Source of the DNA: Actinomycetes bacterium
GTDB lineage: Bacteria > Actinomycetota > Actinomycetes > Propionibacteriales > Propionibacteriaceae
Assembly: GCA_023392635.1 (NCBI GenBank)
Contig: JAEVYS010000037.1
Location: 1 to 64,000, forward strand
Direction of reading: 5' to 3'
DNA length: 64,000 bases
Each line of letters starts with the position of its first letter. The first letter of the stretch is position 1. The notes beneath the pieces are model-generated. The model did no database searches and had not been told where the DNA came from. It was given only the letters and a program-made list of their open reading frames with translations. The position numbers were made by a program, and so were the translations under genes. Of this stretch, positions 9,461 through 18,219 are shown one piece after another.

Positions 9461-10704
9461 TCATGCGTCCAGCAGACTGGGTTGCCCGGAGCCGACGGGT
9501 CGCTTTCGCGCCCTCCGCCGTGCCACTGTGGTCTGCTTGCCGGGGACTGCCAGCGCTACTTGGGAGAGGCGTTCGGCGATGAGGCGGTCTCGGTCGGCGG
9601 CGGTGTGTTGGTAGATCATCGCCATCGCCGGGGTGGTGTGCCCAAGGCGTCCCATCAGGTCGGCCAGGGTCGCGCCCGACTGCGCGGCCAGCACCGCCCC
9701 GGTGTGGCGTAGGTGATGGAACTTCAGATCATCGCGTCCGGTGGCGGCTCGGGCGGCGTGCCAAGCGGTCTGGAAGCCCGAAGGACGCAGGTTGCGGCCT
9801 TCGGAGTCCGGGAACAACAGGGCGTCCGGACGCTTGGCGACGAACCGCTCGAGGTGGTCGGTGACCATCGGCAGCACGTGGGGAGGGATGGTGACGTCGC
9901 GGACGCCGGCGCTGGTTTTGGGCCGATCGTTGGTGACCTGGCCCTTGGTCCACACGACGGCCCGGCGGATGTGTACCACGCCCTGCACCGGGTCGATGTC
10001 CTTGCGGCGCAGTTCGAACACCTCGCCGTACCGCAGGGCACACCAGGCGCCGAGTTGGACGGCAAGCCGTAGCTCCGCGGGCATCGCCGCCGTGATCCCC
10101 GCCAGCTCCTCCAGGGTGGCGGGGTGGATCTGGGTCGAGCGTGGGACGCGTCCGGCGCCCTTGATGTGGGCCGGATTCTCCGACAGTGGCACCTCGGGAT
10201 CGTTTTGGCCGCGTTCAGGATCGTCCTGAGCAGGCCGTACGCCTTCGCCCTAGCGCGCGGAATCCGACGGGCGCCCATCTTCCGGTACCAGGCCTCGACG
10301 TCGGCGGCGCCAATCTCCGCCAGCGGGATACTGCCGAGCCCGGGCACGATGTGGTTGGCCAACAGCAGTCGGTAGTCCTTCACCGAGGACGGACGCAGCG
10401 CCTGCGGGTCGTGAGGGTCACGCTCGCAACGGTCCTCCAGCCACGCGGTCGCATACTCGCCGACTGTCACGCCGCCGGGCCGCGGTTCGGGGTCGACGTA
10501 GGTCGGTCGACGGGACTGCGGCGACGACCACTGGTCGAGGTCGATCAGACGGCGCTCGGTCGCCAGCCAGCCCTCCGCGTCGACCCTGGCGTGGAAGGTC
10601 TCAGGCGCCCGATGGAGCTGGAGGTCCGGGCCGACATAGGCGGCGCTGTACCGGCCAGAACGCTCCCGGCGAACCCGCCCGAAACCTCTTCTTCGCTGCG
10701 TCAC
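9461..10704 (-). pseudogene. Tyrosine-family site-specific integrase, single-base frameshift
   Basis: The N-terminal part (GTG 10704 down to about 10207) holds the Arm/SAM-like domain, with TVGEYATAWLEDR and PSSVKDYRLLLANHIVPGLG. The catalytic part (about 10206 to 9461) is in another frame and contains LRYGEV with the first Arg, HHLRHTG (H-x-x-R) and LGHTTPAMAMIYQH with the catalytic Tyr. Adding one base to the four-base T run at 10203-10206 (A run on the coding strand) restores one continuous 414-residue phage-type integrase. GGAGG lies 7 nt before GTG 10704. The gene is either inactivated or the site is a base-calling error. No att core or tRNA was found beside it. Confidence 0.85.
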
Positions 10705-10760
10705 CGCCACACCTCCAGCCCGTCTCGGGCCCACGACCAGACCGCAGGCTCCCGGAATCT

Positions 10761-10781
10761 TGCACAACATATGCACAACAT
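10761..10781. repeat. Short direct repeat upstream of the integrase
   Basis: TGCACAACAT occurs twice (10761-10770 and 10772-10781), about 60 bp upstream of the integrase start. It could be a regulatory or recombinase arm-type site. This is a sequence observation only. Confidence 0.5.
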
Positions 10782-11086
10782 AGGAGCCAACGACAGCCGG
10801 TTCCTGCCCACTTCTGCGCACCCATTTTGCCCGGCTACAACACCATCATACCTAGTCAGACGCGCGTTCACTAGGGCCGATGCGCGGACGTCGCAATTCG
10901 CGAGATAGAGATTCAACTCCTCTCTCGCGCACCGTTGGGTGCCCCCTGACGAGGGAAGGCACGGAGACGGGAATCCTCTCCGGTGGCCCTTTCCACCTGC
11001 TCGGATCTTCTCTGTTGGGGCTTCCGCTCATCGTGGGGGCCGCCTCGGGCCGGTTCACCTGTTGTGGCGACTCCCGCCCCACGGGA
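10782..11086. other. Intergenic stretch without a recognisable gene
   Basis: Open frames here lack coding bias and known motifs. On the minus strand TATGAT near 10848-10853 could be a -10 element for the integrase, but the matching -35 is weak. Confidence 0.35.
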
Positions 11087-11368
11087 TCATGAAGCGCCGA
11101 GATCTACGAGAGAAGGTTCCGTGATCGTGTCGGTGTGGCAGTGGCAGTGGCACAGCCACAGGTAAGGCGCCCGCGCGGGTCCCATGGGTACGGCGTGCAC
11201 GCAGGCGGAGTGATCCTGGGCGATGCACGGCCCGCACCTGGAGCCGTTCGAGTGGGGCCGATCCCCCTGGTCCTCTTCGCTCACCAACGTGATGATCCAG
11301 TGTGGCTGGGCCGCTGGGGCTGCCCGGGATGGAGCTCTCGCGCGCGCCCCCAGCTCACGACCAGCCAC
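11087..11368 (-). CDS. Small Cys/His-rich hypothetical protein
   Basis: I do not recognise the family. The 93-residue frame has a plausible conserved core from about residue 22: PHWIITLVSEEDQ, then SRCGPCIAQDHSACVH and LWLCHCHCH. It therefore has clustered Cys and His residues spaced like a metal site. The first 20 residues (Ala/Arg-rich) look non-coding, so the true start may lie further in. It stands alone between the broken integrase and the alcohol dehydrogenase. Confidence 0.4.
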   Translation of the reverse strand: MAGRELGARARAPSRAAPAAQPHWIITLVSEEDQGDRPHSNGSRCGPCIAQDHSACVHAVPMGPARAPYLWLCHCHCHTDTITEPSLVDLGAS

Positions 11369-11585
11369 TGTCGCTCCGCCGCGTAGCGGTCGCAGCCCCG
11401 GAGACTGGCTGGTACTCCAGAAATGGCCACGAGGCCGAACCTAGCCGTCCGCACCGGGTGGGCGCCATGGGTACTTTGTTCGCGACGCGGCTCCCACACC
11501 GGGTGGGTTGTCGCTCCGGGCAGGACACTCCGCCCGATCTTCTTCTACCCCGAGTCCGGCCAAGAGCCCTGTCGGGTCCGTTGGC
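11369..11585. other. Spacer between the small Cys-rich frame and the alcohol dehydrogenase
   Basis: No gene is seen. ACACCGGGTGGG-like and GGGTGGGC-like G-rich words recur (about 11455-11515), but no clear terminator with a T run is present. Confidence 0.3.
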
Positions 11586-12608
11586 TCAGGGCTGAAGCAG
11601 GACTTTGATGGCGCGGCGTTGATCCATGGCGCGGTAGCCCTCGGCGGCCCGGTCGAGGGGGAGCCTGAGGTCGAAGACCCTGCCGGGGTCAATCGTGCGG
11701 CTCCAGATCAGGTCGATGAGTTCGGGCAGGAACCGTCGGACGGGCGCGGGCCCTCCGTGCAGGTGGACGCCGGAGAAGAACATCTCCAGCCCGGGGAGGT
11801 TGACGTCGTGGGAGACGCCGACGTAACCGACGTGGCCGCCGGCTCGGGTCGCCCGAATGGCCTGCATCATCGACTCCTGGGTGCCGACGGCCTCGATGGT
11901 GGAGTGCGCGCCGAGGCCGCCGGTGAGCTCCTTGATCCGCGCCACCCCTTCGTCGCCGCGCTCGGTCACGATGTCGGTCGCGCCGAACTCGCGGGCGAGG
12001 TTCTGACGGTCTGCGTGGCGGCTCATCGCGATGATCCGCTCCGCACCGAGCTGTTTGGCTGCGAGGACGCCCAGCAGCCCGACGGCTCCGTCGCCGACGA
12101 CGGCCACGGTCTTGCCGGGGCCTGCCTCGGCGGCGACCGCGGCGAACCAGCCGGTGCCGAGCACGTCGGACGCCGCGAGCAGGGACGGGATCAGGTCGGC
12201 ATCCGGCGTTCCCGGCGTGGGGACCAGGGTGCCGTCGGCGAGCGGGACCCGCAGGTACTCCGACTGGCCGCCGGACGCCGCGCCCGGCTGCCGCTGCACG
12301 CAGTGCGTCTGATAGCCGGACGCGCAGATCTCGCAGGTGTTGTCGGAGGCGAAGAAGGAGCCGACCACGAAGTCGCCGACCGTGATGTCGTGCACGTCGG
12401 CGCCGACCTCTTCGACGATCCCGACGTACTCGTGACCCATCGCGGTCGGCTCGTGGGTGGTGTCGTCACCGCGGTAGGGCCACAGGTCGGAGCCGCAGAT
12501 GCACGACGCCACCACCCGCAGGATCGCGTCGGTCGGCGCGAGGATCCCGGGCCGTTCCCGGTCCTCGACCCGGACGTCACCGGGGCCGTACATCACCACT
12601 CCACGCAT
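11586..12608 (-). CDS. Zinc-dependent medium-chain alcohol dehydrogenase
   Basis: The 340-residue product belongs to the MDR superfamily and should oxidise alcohols or reduce aldehydes and ketones with NAD(P). The catalytic zinc site is seen as CICGSDLWPYRG and GHEYVGIVEEVG. A structural-zinc lobe is only partly kept (CEICASGYQTHC). The Rossmann glycine motif is VVGDGAVGLLGV. ATG 12608 is chosen because MRGVVMYGPGDV is the family N-terminus and GAGGAG lies upstream. Longer frames to 12743 have no family support. It is divergent from an MmyB-type regulator at 12757, which probably controls it. Confidence 0.88.
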   Translation of the reverse strand: MRGVVMYGPGDVRVEDRERPGILAPTDAILRVVASCICGSDLWPYRGDDTTHEPTAMGHEYVGIVEEVGADVHDITVGDFVVGSFFASDNTCEICASGYQTHCVQRQPGAASGGQSEYLRVPLADGTLVPTPGTPDADLIPSLLAASDVLGTGWFAAVAAEAGPGKTVAVVGDGAVGLLGVLAAKQLGAERIIAMSRHADRQNLAREFGATDIVTERGDEGVARIKELTGGLGAHSTIEAVGTQESMMQAIRATRAGGHVGYVGVSHDVNLPGLEMFFSGVHLHGGPAPVRRFLPELIDLIWSRTIDPGRVFDLRLPLDRAAEGYRAMDQRRAIKVLLQP

Positions 12609-12679
12609 GTTGTTGAACTCCTCGTCCGTCCACCTGGTTGCGGGCCATTGCCGGCCGGTACCAGCCAACCGTCCAAGTC

Positions 12680-12703
12680 CTGAGCGGGGGAGTCCCTGCT
12701 CAG
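12680..12703. promoter_or_regulatory. Inverted repeat in the dehydrogenase/regulator divergent promoter
   Basis: CTGAGC and GCTCAG are separated by 12 nt in the 148-bp gap between divergent genes. It is a candidate operator for the MmyB-type regulator, based on position only. Confidence 0.35.
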
Positions 12704-12756
12704 AGGTGCACCGGCAGGGCACCCCACCGACCGCGTGCACCACTTACCGTTGGTGC

Positions 12757-13656
12757 GTGGACAACCGCGAAGAGGTGCGTGAGTTCCTGACGAGCAGGCG
12801 AGCCAGGATCAGCCCGCAGCAGGCCGGCCTGCCCGTGGTGGGGCAACGCCGCGTGCCCGGGCTGCGGCGCAACGAGGCCGCGACACTCGCCGGAGTCAGT
12901 ATCGAGTACTACTCCCGGCTCGAGCGGGGCCAGCTCGCCGGGGTGTCGGCCGGCGTCCTGGACGCGATCGCACGGGCCCTGCAACTGGACACCGCGGAGC
13001 GCGAGCACCTGTTCGACCTGGCCGGGGCTGCCGATGGCAGCAGCCTGCTCAGCCCGCGGCGGAGTCGGGTCGAGAAGCCGTGGAAGATCCAGCCCGGCCT
13101 GCAATGGGTGCTGGACGCAATGAGGGACGCTCCAGCGATCGTCACCAACGGCCGCGCCGACCTGCTGGCCGCCAACCACCTCGCGCGTGCGCTGTACAGC
13201 GATGTGCTGGCCGAGCCGGGCGGGCGTCCGAACTTCGCCCGGTTCACGTTCCTCGACAGCGCCGCCCGCCGGTTCTACCCCGACTGGGACTTCTTCGCCG
13301 ACATCACCGTGGCCAACCTCCGCACCGAGGCGGGCCGCGACCCGCACGACCGGCAGCTCCACGAGCTGGTCGGCGAACTGTCCACCCGCAGCCCGGAGTT
13401 CCGCGCCCGCTGGAGCGCGCACGACGTCCGCATCCACAGCTCGGGCACGAAGCACTTCCACCACGCGGTGGTGGGCGACCTCGTCCTCGCCTACGAGACC
13501 GTCGACCTCCGCACGAGCCCCGGGTTGTCCATGACGGTCTATGCCGCCGAGCCCGGCTCGCCGTCCGAGCAGGGGCTGCAGCTCCTGGCCAGCTGGGCAG
13601 TCACCCCGGACCTCGCCCACGAGGACGGTGTGCCCGCCGACCTCACGCCGTCCTGA
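12757..13656 (+). CDS. XRE-family regulator with MmyB-like ligand-binding domain
   Basis: The 299-residue protein has an N-terminal helix-turn-helix (residues about 30-85, with AATLAGVSIEYYSRLERG) and a C-terminal PAS-like MmyB domain (about 105-280). The latter is a fold reported to bind fatty-acid-like ligands. GTG 12757 begins VDNREEVREFL, matching the paralogue at 17213-18091 (VDNRREINEFL), which fixes the start. TTACCGT about 7 nt upstream suggests leaderless transcription. It probably controls the divergent alcohol dehydrogenase and perhaps the acetyltransferase 21 bp downstream. Confidence 0.9.
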   Translation: MDNREEVREFLTSRRARISPQQAGLPVVGQRRVPGLRRNEAATLAGVSIEYYSRLERGQLAGVSAGVLDAIARALQLDTAEREHLFDLAGAADGSSLLSPRRSRVEKPWKIQPGLQWVLDAMRDAPAIVTNGRADLLAANHLARALYSDVLAEPGGRPNFARFTFLDSAARRFYPDWDFFADITVANLRTEAGRDPHDRQLHELVGELSTRSPEFRARWSAHDVRIHSSGTKHFHHAVVGDLVLAYETVDLRTSPGLSMTVYAAEPGSPSEQGLQLLASWAVTPDLAHEDGVPADLTPS

Positions 13657-13677
13657 TCGCGAGGAGAAGACTCAGCC

Positions 13678-14280
13678 ATGGACCTCCCCGGCTTCCTCGA
13701 CCACGTCAACCACGGCCTTCTGATCGAGGGCGGCTCGGAGGTGCACCGGTTCATGCACGGTGCCGCCCAGGATGCCTTGCGCATCACCGCGGAGCTGAAC
13801 GCCGGCTACCGGACACCCGAGGAGGTCAGGGCACTGCTCGCCCGGCTCACCGGCAGGGACGTCGACGAGTCGGTGGCGTTGTTCCCGCCGTTCCACTGTG
13901 AGTTCGGCAAGAACCTCACTCTCGGCAGGAACGTGTTCATCAACATGGGCTGCAGGTTTCAGGACGCCGGCGGCATCACGATTGGCGACGGGGCGCTGAT
14001 CGGCCATGGCTGCACGCTCACCACCCTCAACCATGCGGTCGACCCTGACCGCCGCGCCGATCTGATCCCGGCGCCGATTACGATCGGTCGCAATGTCTGG
14101 CTGGGGGCTTCGGTCACCGTCGTGCCGGGCGTCAGCATTGGGGACGGCTCGATCGTTGGTGCCGGCGCCGTCGTCACCAGGGACGTGCCGGCGGACACCA
14201 TCGTCGCCGGGGTTCCCGCGCGGGTGGTCCGGGCGACCGGCTTCGGGCCCGGTGGTAGGGGCGAGAGCAGGATCCCGTGA
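13678..14280 (+). CDS. Hexapeptide-repeat sugar O-acetyltransferase (maltose/galactoside type)
   Basis: The 200-residue left-handed beta-helix enzyme should move acetyl from acetyl-CoA to a sugar or similar hydroxyl. An N-terminal maltose-acetyltransferase-type helical part is followed by hexapeptide repeats such as ITIGDGALIGHG, ITIGRNVWLGASV and SIGDGSIVGAGAVV. TLNHAVD carries the family catalytic-type histidine. GAGGAGAAG lies 8-9 nt before the ATG. It follows the regulator by 21 bp and is probably co-transcribed. Confidence 0.88.
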   Translation: MDLPGFLDHVNHGLLIEGGSEVHRFMHGAAQDALRITAELNAGYRTPEEVRALLARLTGRDVDESVALFPPFHCEFGKNLTLGRNVFINMGCRFQDAGGITIGDGALIGHGCTLTTLNHAVDPDRRADLIPAPITIGRNVWLGASVTVVPGVSIGDGSIVGAGAVVTRDVPADTIVAGVPARVVRATGFGPGGRGESRIP

Positions 14281-14306
14281 TCAGTCTGCGGGATTCGAAG
14301 ACGGCG

Positions 14307-14624
14307 TCAGCGGGTTTCGAGAACTTGCTTGAGGGTGGTTGCGGCGGTCATTCCGGCCGGCCATCCGGCGTAGAACGCGAGGTGGGTGGCGACCTCGGAG
14401 AGTTCGTCGCGGGTGACGCCGTTGTCGAGGGCGAGGTTGAGATGGGAGCGGAGCTGGTCGGTGCGGCCGAGCGCTGTCAGGGCGGCCACGGTGATCAGGC
14501 TGCGGTCTCGGCGGGAGAGTTCGGGTCGGGCCCAGACGTCACCGAACAGCACGTCGTCGGTGAGTTCGGCCAGTTTCGGCGCGATGTCGCCCACCAGCTG
14601 TTGGGCGCGGCTCTGCTCGGCCAT
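14307..14624 (-). CDS. Carboxymuconolactone decarboxylase family protein
   Basis: This 105-residue all-helical protein is of the CMD/AhpD-like type. It has RDRSLITVAALTALG and the helix with HLNLALDNGVTRDEL and ATHLAFYAGWP. The CxxC of AhpD peroxidase partners is absent, so a decarboxylase-like or unknown role is more likely than redox activity. It faces the acetyltransferase tail-to-tail and is divergent from the aldo/keto reductase at 14832. Confidence 0.87.
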   Translation of the reverse strand: MAEQSRAQQLVGDIAPKLAELTDDVLFGDVWARPELSRRDRSLITVAALTALGRTDQLRSHLNLALDNGVTRDELSEVATHLAFYAGWPAGMTAATTLKQVLETR

Positions 14625-14702
14625 TCCAGACCTCCAGTTGCTGACGCGGAACGGGTCTTCGTGCCATTGACGCTAGCCCGGCAGGGCTGGGGAAGGCAGG
14701 CA

Positions 14703-14746
14703 CTGTCAGTACGCCCCATCGTGCGGGCCACAGGAGGTACTGACAG
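14703..14746. promoter_or_regulatory. Perfect inverted repeat in the divergent promoter of CMD and aldo/keto reductase
   Basis: CTGTCAGTAC (14703-14712) and GTACTGACAG (14737-14746) are perfect 10-bp arms around a 24-nt spacer, midway between two divergent genes. A related word, GACAGGTACTGG, occurs at about 18122-18133 upstream of the second aldo/keto reductase. Both sites may be bound by the MmyB-type regulators encoded nearby. Confidence 0.6.
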
Positions 14747-14831
14747 GGCCTCCCTGGTCGAAGGCGGCTGTGCTGAAGTGGACACCAGGCGGCGGTCATC
14801 GCGCCGCAGCCACGACCGGAAGGACGTTTCG

Positions 14832-15848
14832 ATGAAGTACCGCAACCTTGGCCAGAACCTCGAGGTTTCAGAGATCGGTTTGGGCTGCATGAGCCTGACC
14901 GGCGCGTATGGCAACACCGGCGGCCCGGAAAGGGCGGACGCGATCGCCCTGATCCGCCGCGCTGTCGAGCTGGGTGTCACGTTCTTCGACACCGCCGAGG
15001 TGTACGGGCCGTTCCGCAACGAGGAGATCGTCGGTGAGGCGCTGGAGCCGGTTCGGGACCAGGTGAGGATCGCCACGAAGTTCGGGTTCGCGTTCGCCGA
15101 GAACGGGGTCGAGCCGGGCGGGTTGTGTAGCCGTCCGGAGAGCATCCGGGCAGCGGTCGAGAACTCGCTGCGCCGCCTGCGCACCGACCACATCGACCTG
15201 TACTACCAGCACCGGGTCGACACCACCGTCCCGATCGAGGACGTGGCGGGGACTGTGAAGGAGTTGATCGAAGCGGGAAAGGTGCTGAACTTCGGCCTGT
15301 CGGAGGCGGCGGCGGCCACGGTGCGCCGGGCGCACGCTGTCCAGCCGGTCGCCGCGGTGCAGAGTGAGTACTCGATGTGGTGGCGCGACCGGGAGGCTGA
15401 CACGATTCCGGTCCTGGCAGAGATCGGGGCCGGCCTGGTGCCGTACAGCCCGCTCGGCAAGGGCTTCCTGACCGGTGCCATCGACACCACGACGACGTTC
15501 GCCGAGGGCGATTTCCGTGGCCAGACGCCGCGGTTCCAGGGTGAGGCGCTGCAGGCGAACCTGGCGCTGGTCGAGGTGCTGAAGCGGATCGCCGGCGAGG
15601 TCGGGGCGACTCCGGCGCAGTTGGCGTTGGTGTGGTTGTTGAACCAGAAGCCGTGGATCGTGCCGATCCCGGGCACCAAGCAGGTCGGGCGGCTCGCCGA
15701 GAACGTCGCAGCTTCACATGTGGAACTCACCGGCGCCCAGCTCGCCGACCTGCGCGCGGCGGCCGACCAGGTGCAGATCGTCGGTGCGCGCTACCCGGAG
15801 GCGCAGGACCGGATGACCAACCAGGAAGCGCCGCTGCCGGACGCGTAA
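14832..15848 (+). CDS. Aldo/keto reductase
   Basis: The 338-residue TIM-barrel NADPH-dependent reductase has the family tetrad visible as FFDTAEVYG (Asp, Tyr), ATKFG (Lys) and YYQHRVD (His). PGTKQVGRLAEN near the C-terminus is the cofactor-phosphate loop. It resembles the AKR13-like group that reduces aldehydes. AGGA lies 7-8 nt before ATG 14832. Its promoter contains the inverted repeat at 14703-14746. Confidence 0.92.
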   Translation: MKYRNLGQNLEVSEIGLGCMSLTGAYGNTGGPERADAIALIRRAVELGVTFFDTAEVYGPFRNEEIVGEALEPVRDQVRIATKFGFAFAENGVEPGGLCSRPESIRAAVENSLRRLRTDHIDLYYQHRVDTTVPIEDVAGTVKELIEAGKVLNFGLSEAAAATVRRAHAVQPVAAVQSEYSMWWRDREADTIPVLAEIGAGLVPYSPLGKGFLTGAIDTTTTFAEGDFRGQTPRFQGEALQANLALVEVLKRIAGEVGATPAQLALVWLLNQKPWIVPIPGTKQVGRLAENVAASHVELTGAQLADLRAAADQVQIVGARYPEAQDRMTNQEAPLPDA

Positions 15849-15851
15849 CGG

Positions 15852-15873
15852 CCAGCCGGCCGCCGGGGGCTGG
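15852..15873. terminator. Hairpin between convergent genes
   Basis: CCAGCC and GGCTGG pair around a 10-nt loop just after the aldo/keto reductase stop, in the gap to the convergent efflux gene. There is no T tract, as is common in high-GC actinobacteria. Confidence 0.4.
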
Positions 15874-15972
15874 ACGTGCCGCTGTCACCTTCCGGTGAGC
15901 CCCACCCTGGGCACGGGACGCCGGTGTCGACCACCAGGTCGAGTGGGGCAGGCGCCGGACGTGTGAAGTGAG

Positions 15973-17151
15973 TCATGCCTGTGGGGTGCTGCTTGTGCCT
16001 GCGGGGTGTCTTCGGCCGGCGATTGCGATGGGGATCAGGCCGAGGAGGGTGATGGCGGCACTGGCGATGAAGATGCCTCGCTGGCCGAGGGCGGTCAGGG
16101 AGCCGACGGCGATGATGGGGCCGGAGACGATGGCGCCGACGCGTCGGGTGTTCATGTAGAGGCCGGTGGACAGTCCTGGCCGGGGGATGAGTTCCTGGAA
16201 CAGGGTGAGGCCGATGCCGGCGATGCCGGCGAAGGACCACGCGTTCAGGAGTTGGAGGGCGATCAGGGGAATGGGGCCGGTGACGAACGCGAGGCCGAGG
16301 TAGTAGGCGATCCCGGCGAGGCAGCTGGTTGCGATCAGGCCGAGGTGGGAGTGGCGCTCGCTGAGTCGGCCGATCAGCAGGAGGGCGGGTACTTCGAGCG
16401 CGGCGGCGACACCGAGGGCAATGCCGGCCCACAACACGTCGAGGCCGAGGGTCTGGGTGACGTAGACGGTCATGATGGACATGCCGGTGGCGTTCGTGGC
16501 CTGGAGGAGGACGAACGCGGCGGTGATCAGCACGATCCCGGCGCGACCGACCCGGGGCAGGTGTTCGGCGCGGCGGGTGGTGGGCGCGGGTGTGTCTGCA
16601 GTTTGGGTGTCGGCGCGATGGCGGTTGATCATGAGCGTTGTGGTGGCGATGCTGAGGCCGGCGACGCCGGTGATGGCGAGCAGGATCGCGCGGTTGCCGA
16701 ACCAGCCGATGATCGCTGCGGCCACGGGTGGGCCGGCGACCCAGGCGACGGAGATGATCGCTCGGGTCTTGACGATGTCGGCCGGCCGTGCCCCGGCCTG
16801 GCGGAGGTGGGCGAACAGCATCGAGCTGCCGATGCCCGCGGGGCCGCCGAGCACGATCAGGACGAGCGCGGCGAGCGGGAGAGTGGTCACGATCGCGAGC
16901 AGCACGGCGAGCACGGCGGTGAGGATCGCGCTGGCCATCATCAGGGCCAGGTAGTTGTGCCTGCGGTCGGCCCAGGCGGGCAGTACCAGTGCCGCGACGA
17001 AGCCGCTGGCGTTGCTGGCGGCGAGGACCCAGCCGACCTCGGCGGTCGTGGCTGCGTACAGCTCGGTCAGGATCAGCGCCAGGACGGGGCTGAGGAACGC
17101 CGACTGGACACCCCACAGCAGTGCCGAGGACGACACGAGCAGACGCTTCAC
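15973..17151 (-). CDS. MFS transporter, SET-like sugar efflux family
   Basis: The 392-residue carrier has about 12 membrane segments. GLYMNTRRVGAIVSGPII near the C-terminus and LSPVLALILTELY near the start resemble SetA-type sugar efflux proteins. GTG 17151 is preferred because GGAG lies about 9 nt upstream. A TTG at 17187 would add 12 basic residues. It lies 61 bp downstream of the MmyB-type regulator on the same strand, so the two are probably co-transcribed. Confidence 0.83.
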   Translation of the reverse strand: MKRLLVSSSALLWGVQSAFLSPVLALILTELYAATTAEVGWVLAASNASGFVAALVLPAWADRRHNYLALMMASAILTAVLAVLLAIVTTLPLAALVLIVLGGPAGIGSSMLFAHLRQAGARPADIVKTRAIISVAWVAGPPVAAAIIGWFGNRAILLAITGVAGLSIATTTLMINRHRADTQTADTPAPTTRRAEHLPRVGRAGIVLITAAFVLLQATNATGMSIMTVYVTQTLGLDVLWAGIALGVAAALEVPALLLIGRLSERHSHLGLIATSCLAGIAYYLGLAFVTGPIPLIALQLLNAWSFAGIAGIGLTLFQELIPRPGLSTGLYMNTRRVGAIVSGPIIAVGSLTALGQRGIFIASAAITLLGLIPIAIAGRRHPAGTSSTPQA

Positions 17152-17212
17152 CAGCCCAGCTCCGCTTCGTGCCGGTCGTCTTCGCAACGGTGCTGGCGGC
17201 CGGCCGGAGGCG

Positions 17213-18091
17213 TCACCTGCCCACCGTGCTCGAGTCCGGGGTCTCTTGGGTGCGGGTCTGCCAGCTGGCGAGCAGCCTGAGTTGGTCCTCGGCCGCGCTG
17301 CCGGGTTGCGCGGTGTAGGCGATGATCGTGAGGTTGTCGCCCGGGAGTTCGAGCGCGTCGCCGGTGAGTTCGAGGTCGCCGACCACCGAGTTGTGGAGGC
17401 GTTTGGTGGCGGTGCGGTGCAGGCGGACGTTGTGTTGGGCCCATCGGGTGGCGAACGGGTGGCTACGGGTGGTGAGTTCGCCGATCAGGTCGGTGAGGGG
17501 CTTGTCGAGGGGGTGGCGTCCGGCTTCGGCGCGCAGGCTGCCGACGGTGCCGTCGGCGACCTCGTCCCAGTCGAGGAAGAAGCCGTGCGCGCGGCCGTCG
17601 AGGAACACGAAGCGGGCCAGATTGAACGGTACGTCGGGGAGGAGGATGCCGTCGTAGAGGGCGAGGCACAGGTCATTGGCGTGGAGGATGTCGGCCCGGC
17701 CGTTGCGGACGTAGGCCGGTACGCCGGTCATGCCGTCGAGGAGGGCGCGGATGCTGGGCCGCAGCGGCGTCGGTTTGGCTGGGCGGGTGCGGAGGGTGCG
17801 TTCGGGCGTGGCCGCGGCCCGGGCGAGGTCGTGGAGGTGTTGGCGTTCGGCTTCGTCGAGTCTGAGCGCGTCGGCGAGGGCGTCGAGGACCGAGTCGGAG
17901 ACCCCGCCGAGCTGGCCGCGTTCGAGGCGGGCGTAGTAGTCCACGCTCACCCCGGCGAGGAGGGCGACCTCTTCGCGCTTGAGGCCGGGCACGCGCCGCC
18001 GGGCGTCCATCGCGGGCAGGCCGGAGTCCTCCGGCCGGACGCGGGCGCGGCGGCTGGTCAGGAACTCGTTGATCTCGCGGCGGTTGTCCAC
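17213..18091 (-). CDS. XRE-family regulator with MmyB-like ligand-binding domain (second copy)
   Basis: The 292-residue product is a paralogue of the regulator at 12757. It shares the start VDNRREINEFLTSRRARV, the HTH segment ALLAGVSVDYYARLERGQ, and the MmyB domain with RNGRADILHAND and ARFVFLD. GTG 18091 is the start by this alignment. It is divergent from the aldo/keto reductase at 18220, whose promoter it likely controls, and precedes the efflux gene on its own strand. Confidence 0.9.
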   Translation of the reverse strand: MDNRREINEFLTSRRARVRPEDSGLPAMDARRRVPGLKREEVALLAGVSVDYYARLERGQLGGVSDSVLDALADALRLDEAERQHLHDLARAAATPERTLRTRPAKPTPLRPSIRALLDGMTGVPAYVRNGRADILHANDLCLALYDGILLPDVPFNLARFVFLDGRAHGFFLDWDEVADGTVGSLRAEAGRHPLDKPLTDLIGELTTRSHPFATRWAQHNVRLHRTATKRLHNSVVGDLELTGDALELPGDNLTIIAYTAQPGSAAEDQLRLLASWQTRTQETPDSSTVGR

Positions 18092-18219
18092 CCGGTGACG
18101 CTACCGCCGGCCGCGGCCGCCGTGACAGGTACTGGGAGTGCGTGCTCCGGCAGGTCCTTCCGCACACGCCCACGCGGGAGTGAACTGGTGTGGTCTCCGA
18201 TCCAAGCGAAGGAAGTGCC

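Noticed and set aside
16006..17280. Long plus-strand frame across the efflux carrier gene
   Set aside because: Gly/Asp/Glu-rich shadow of a membrane-protein gene with clear MFS coding on the minus strand.
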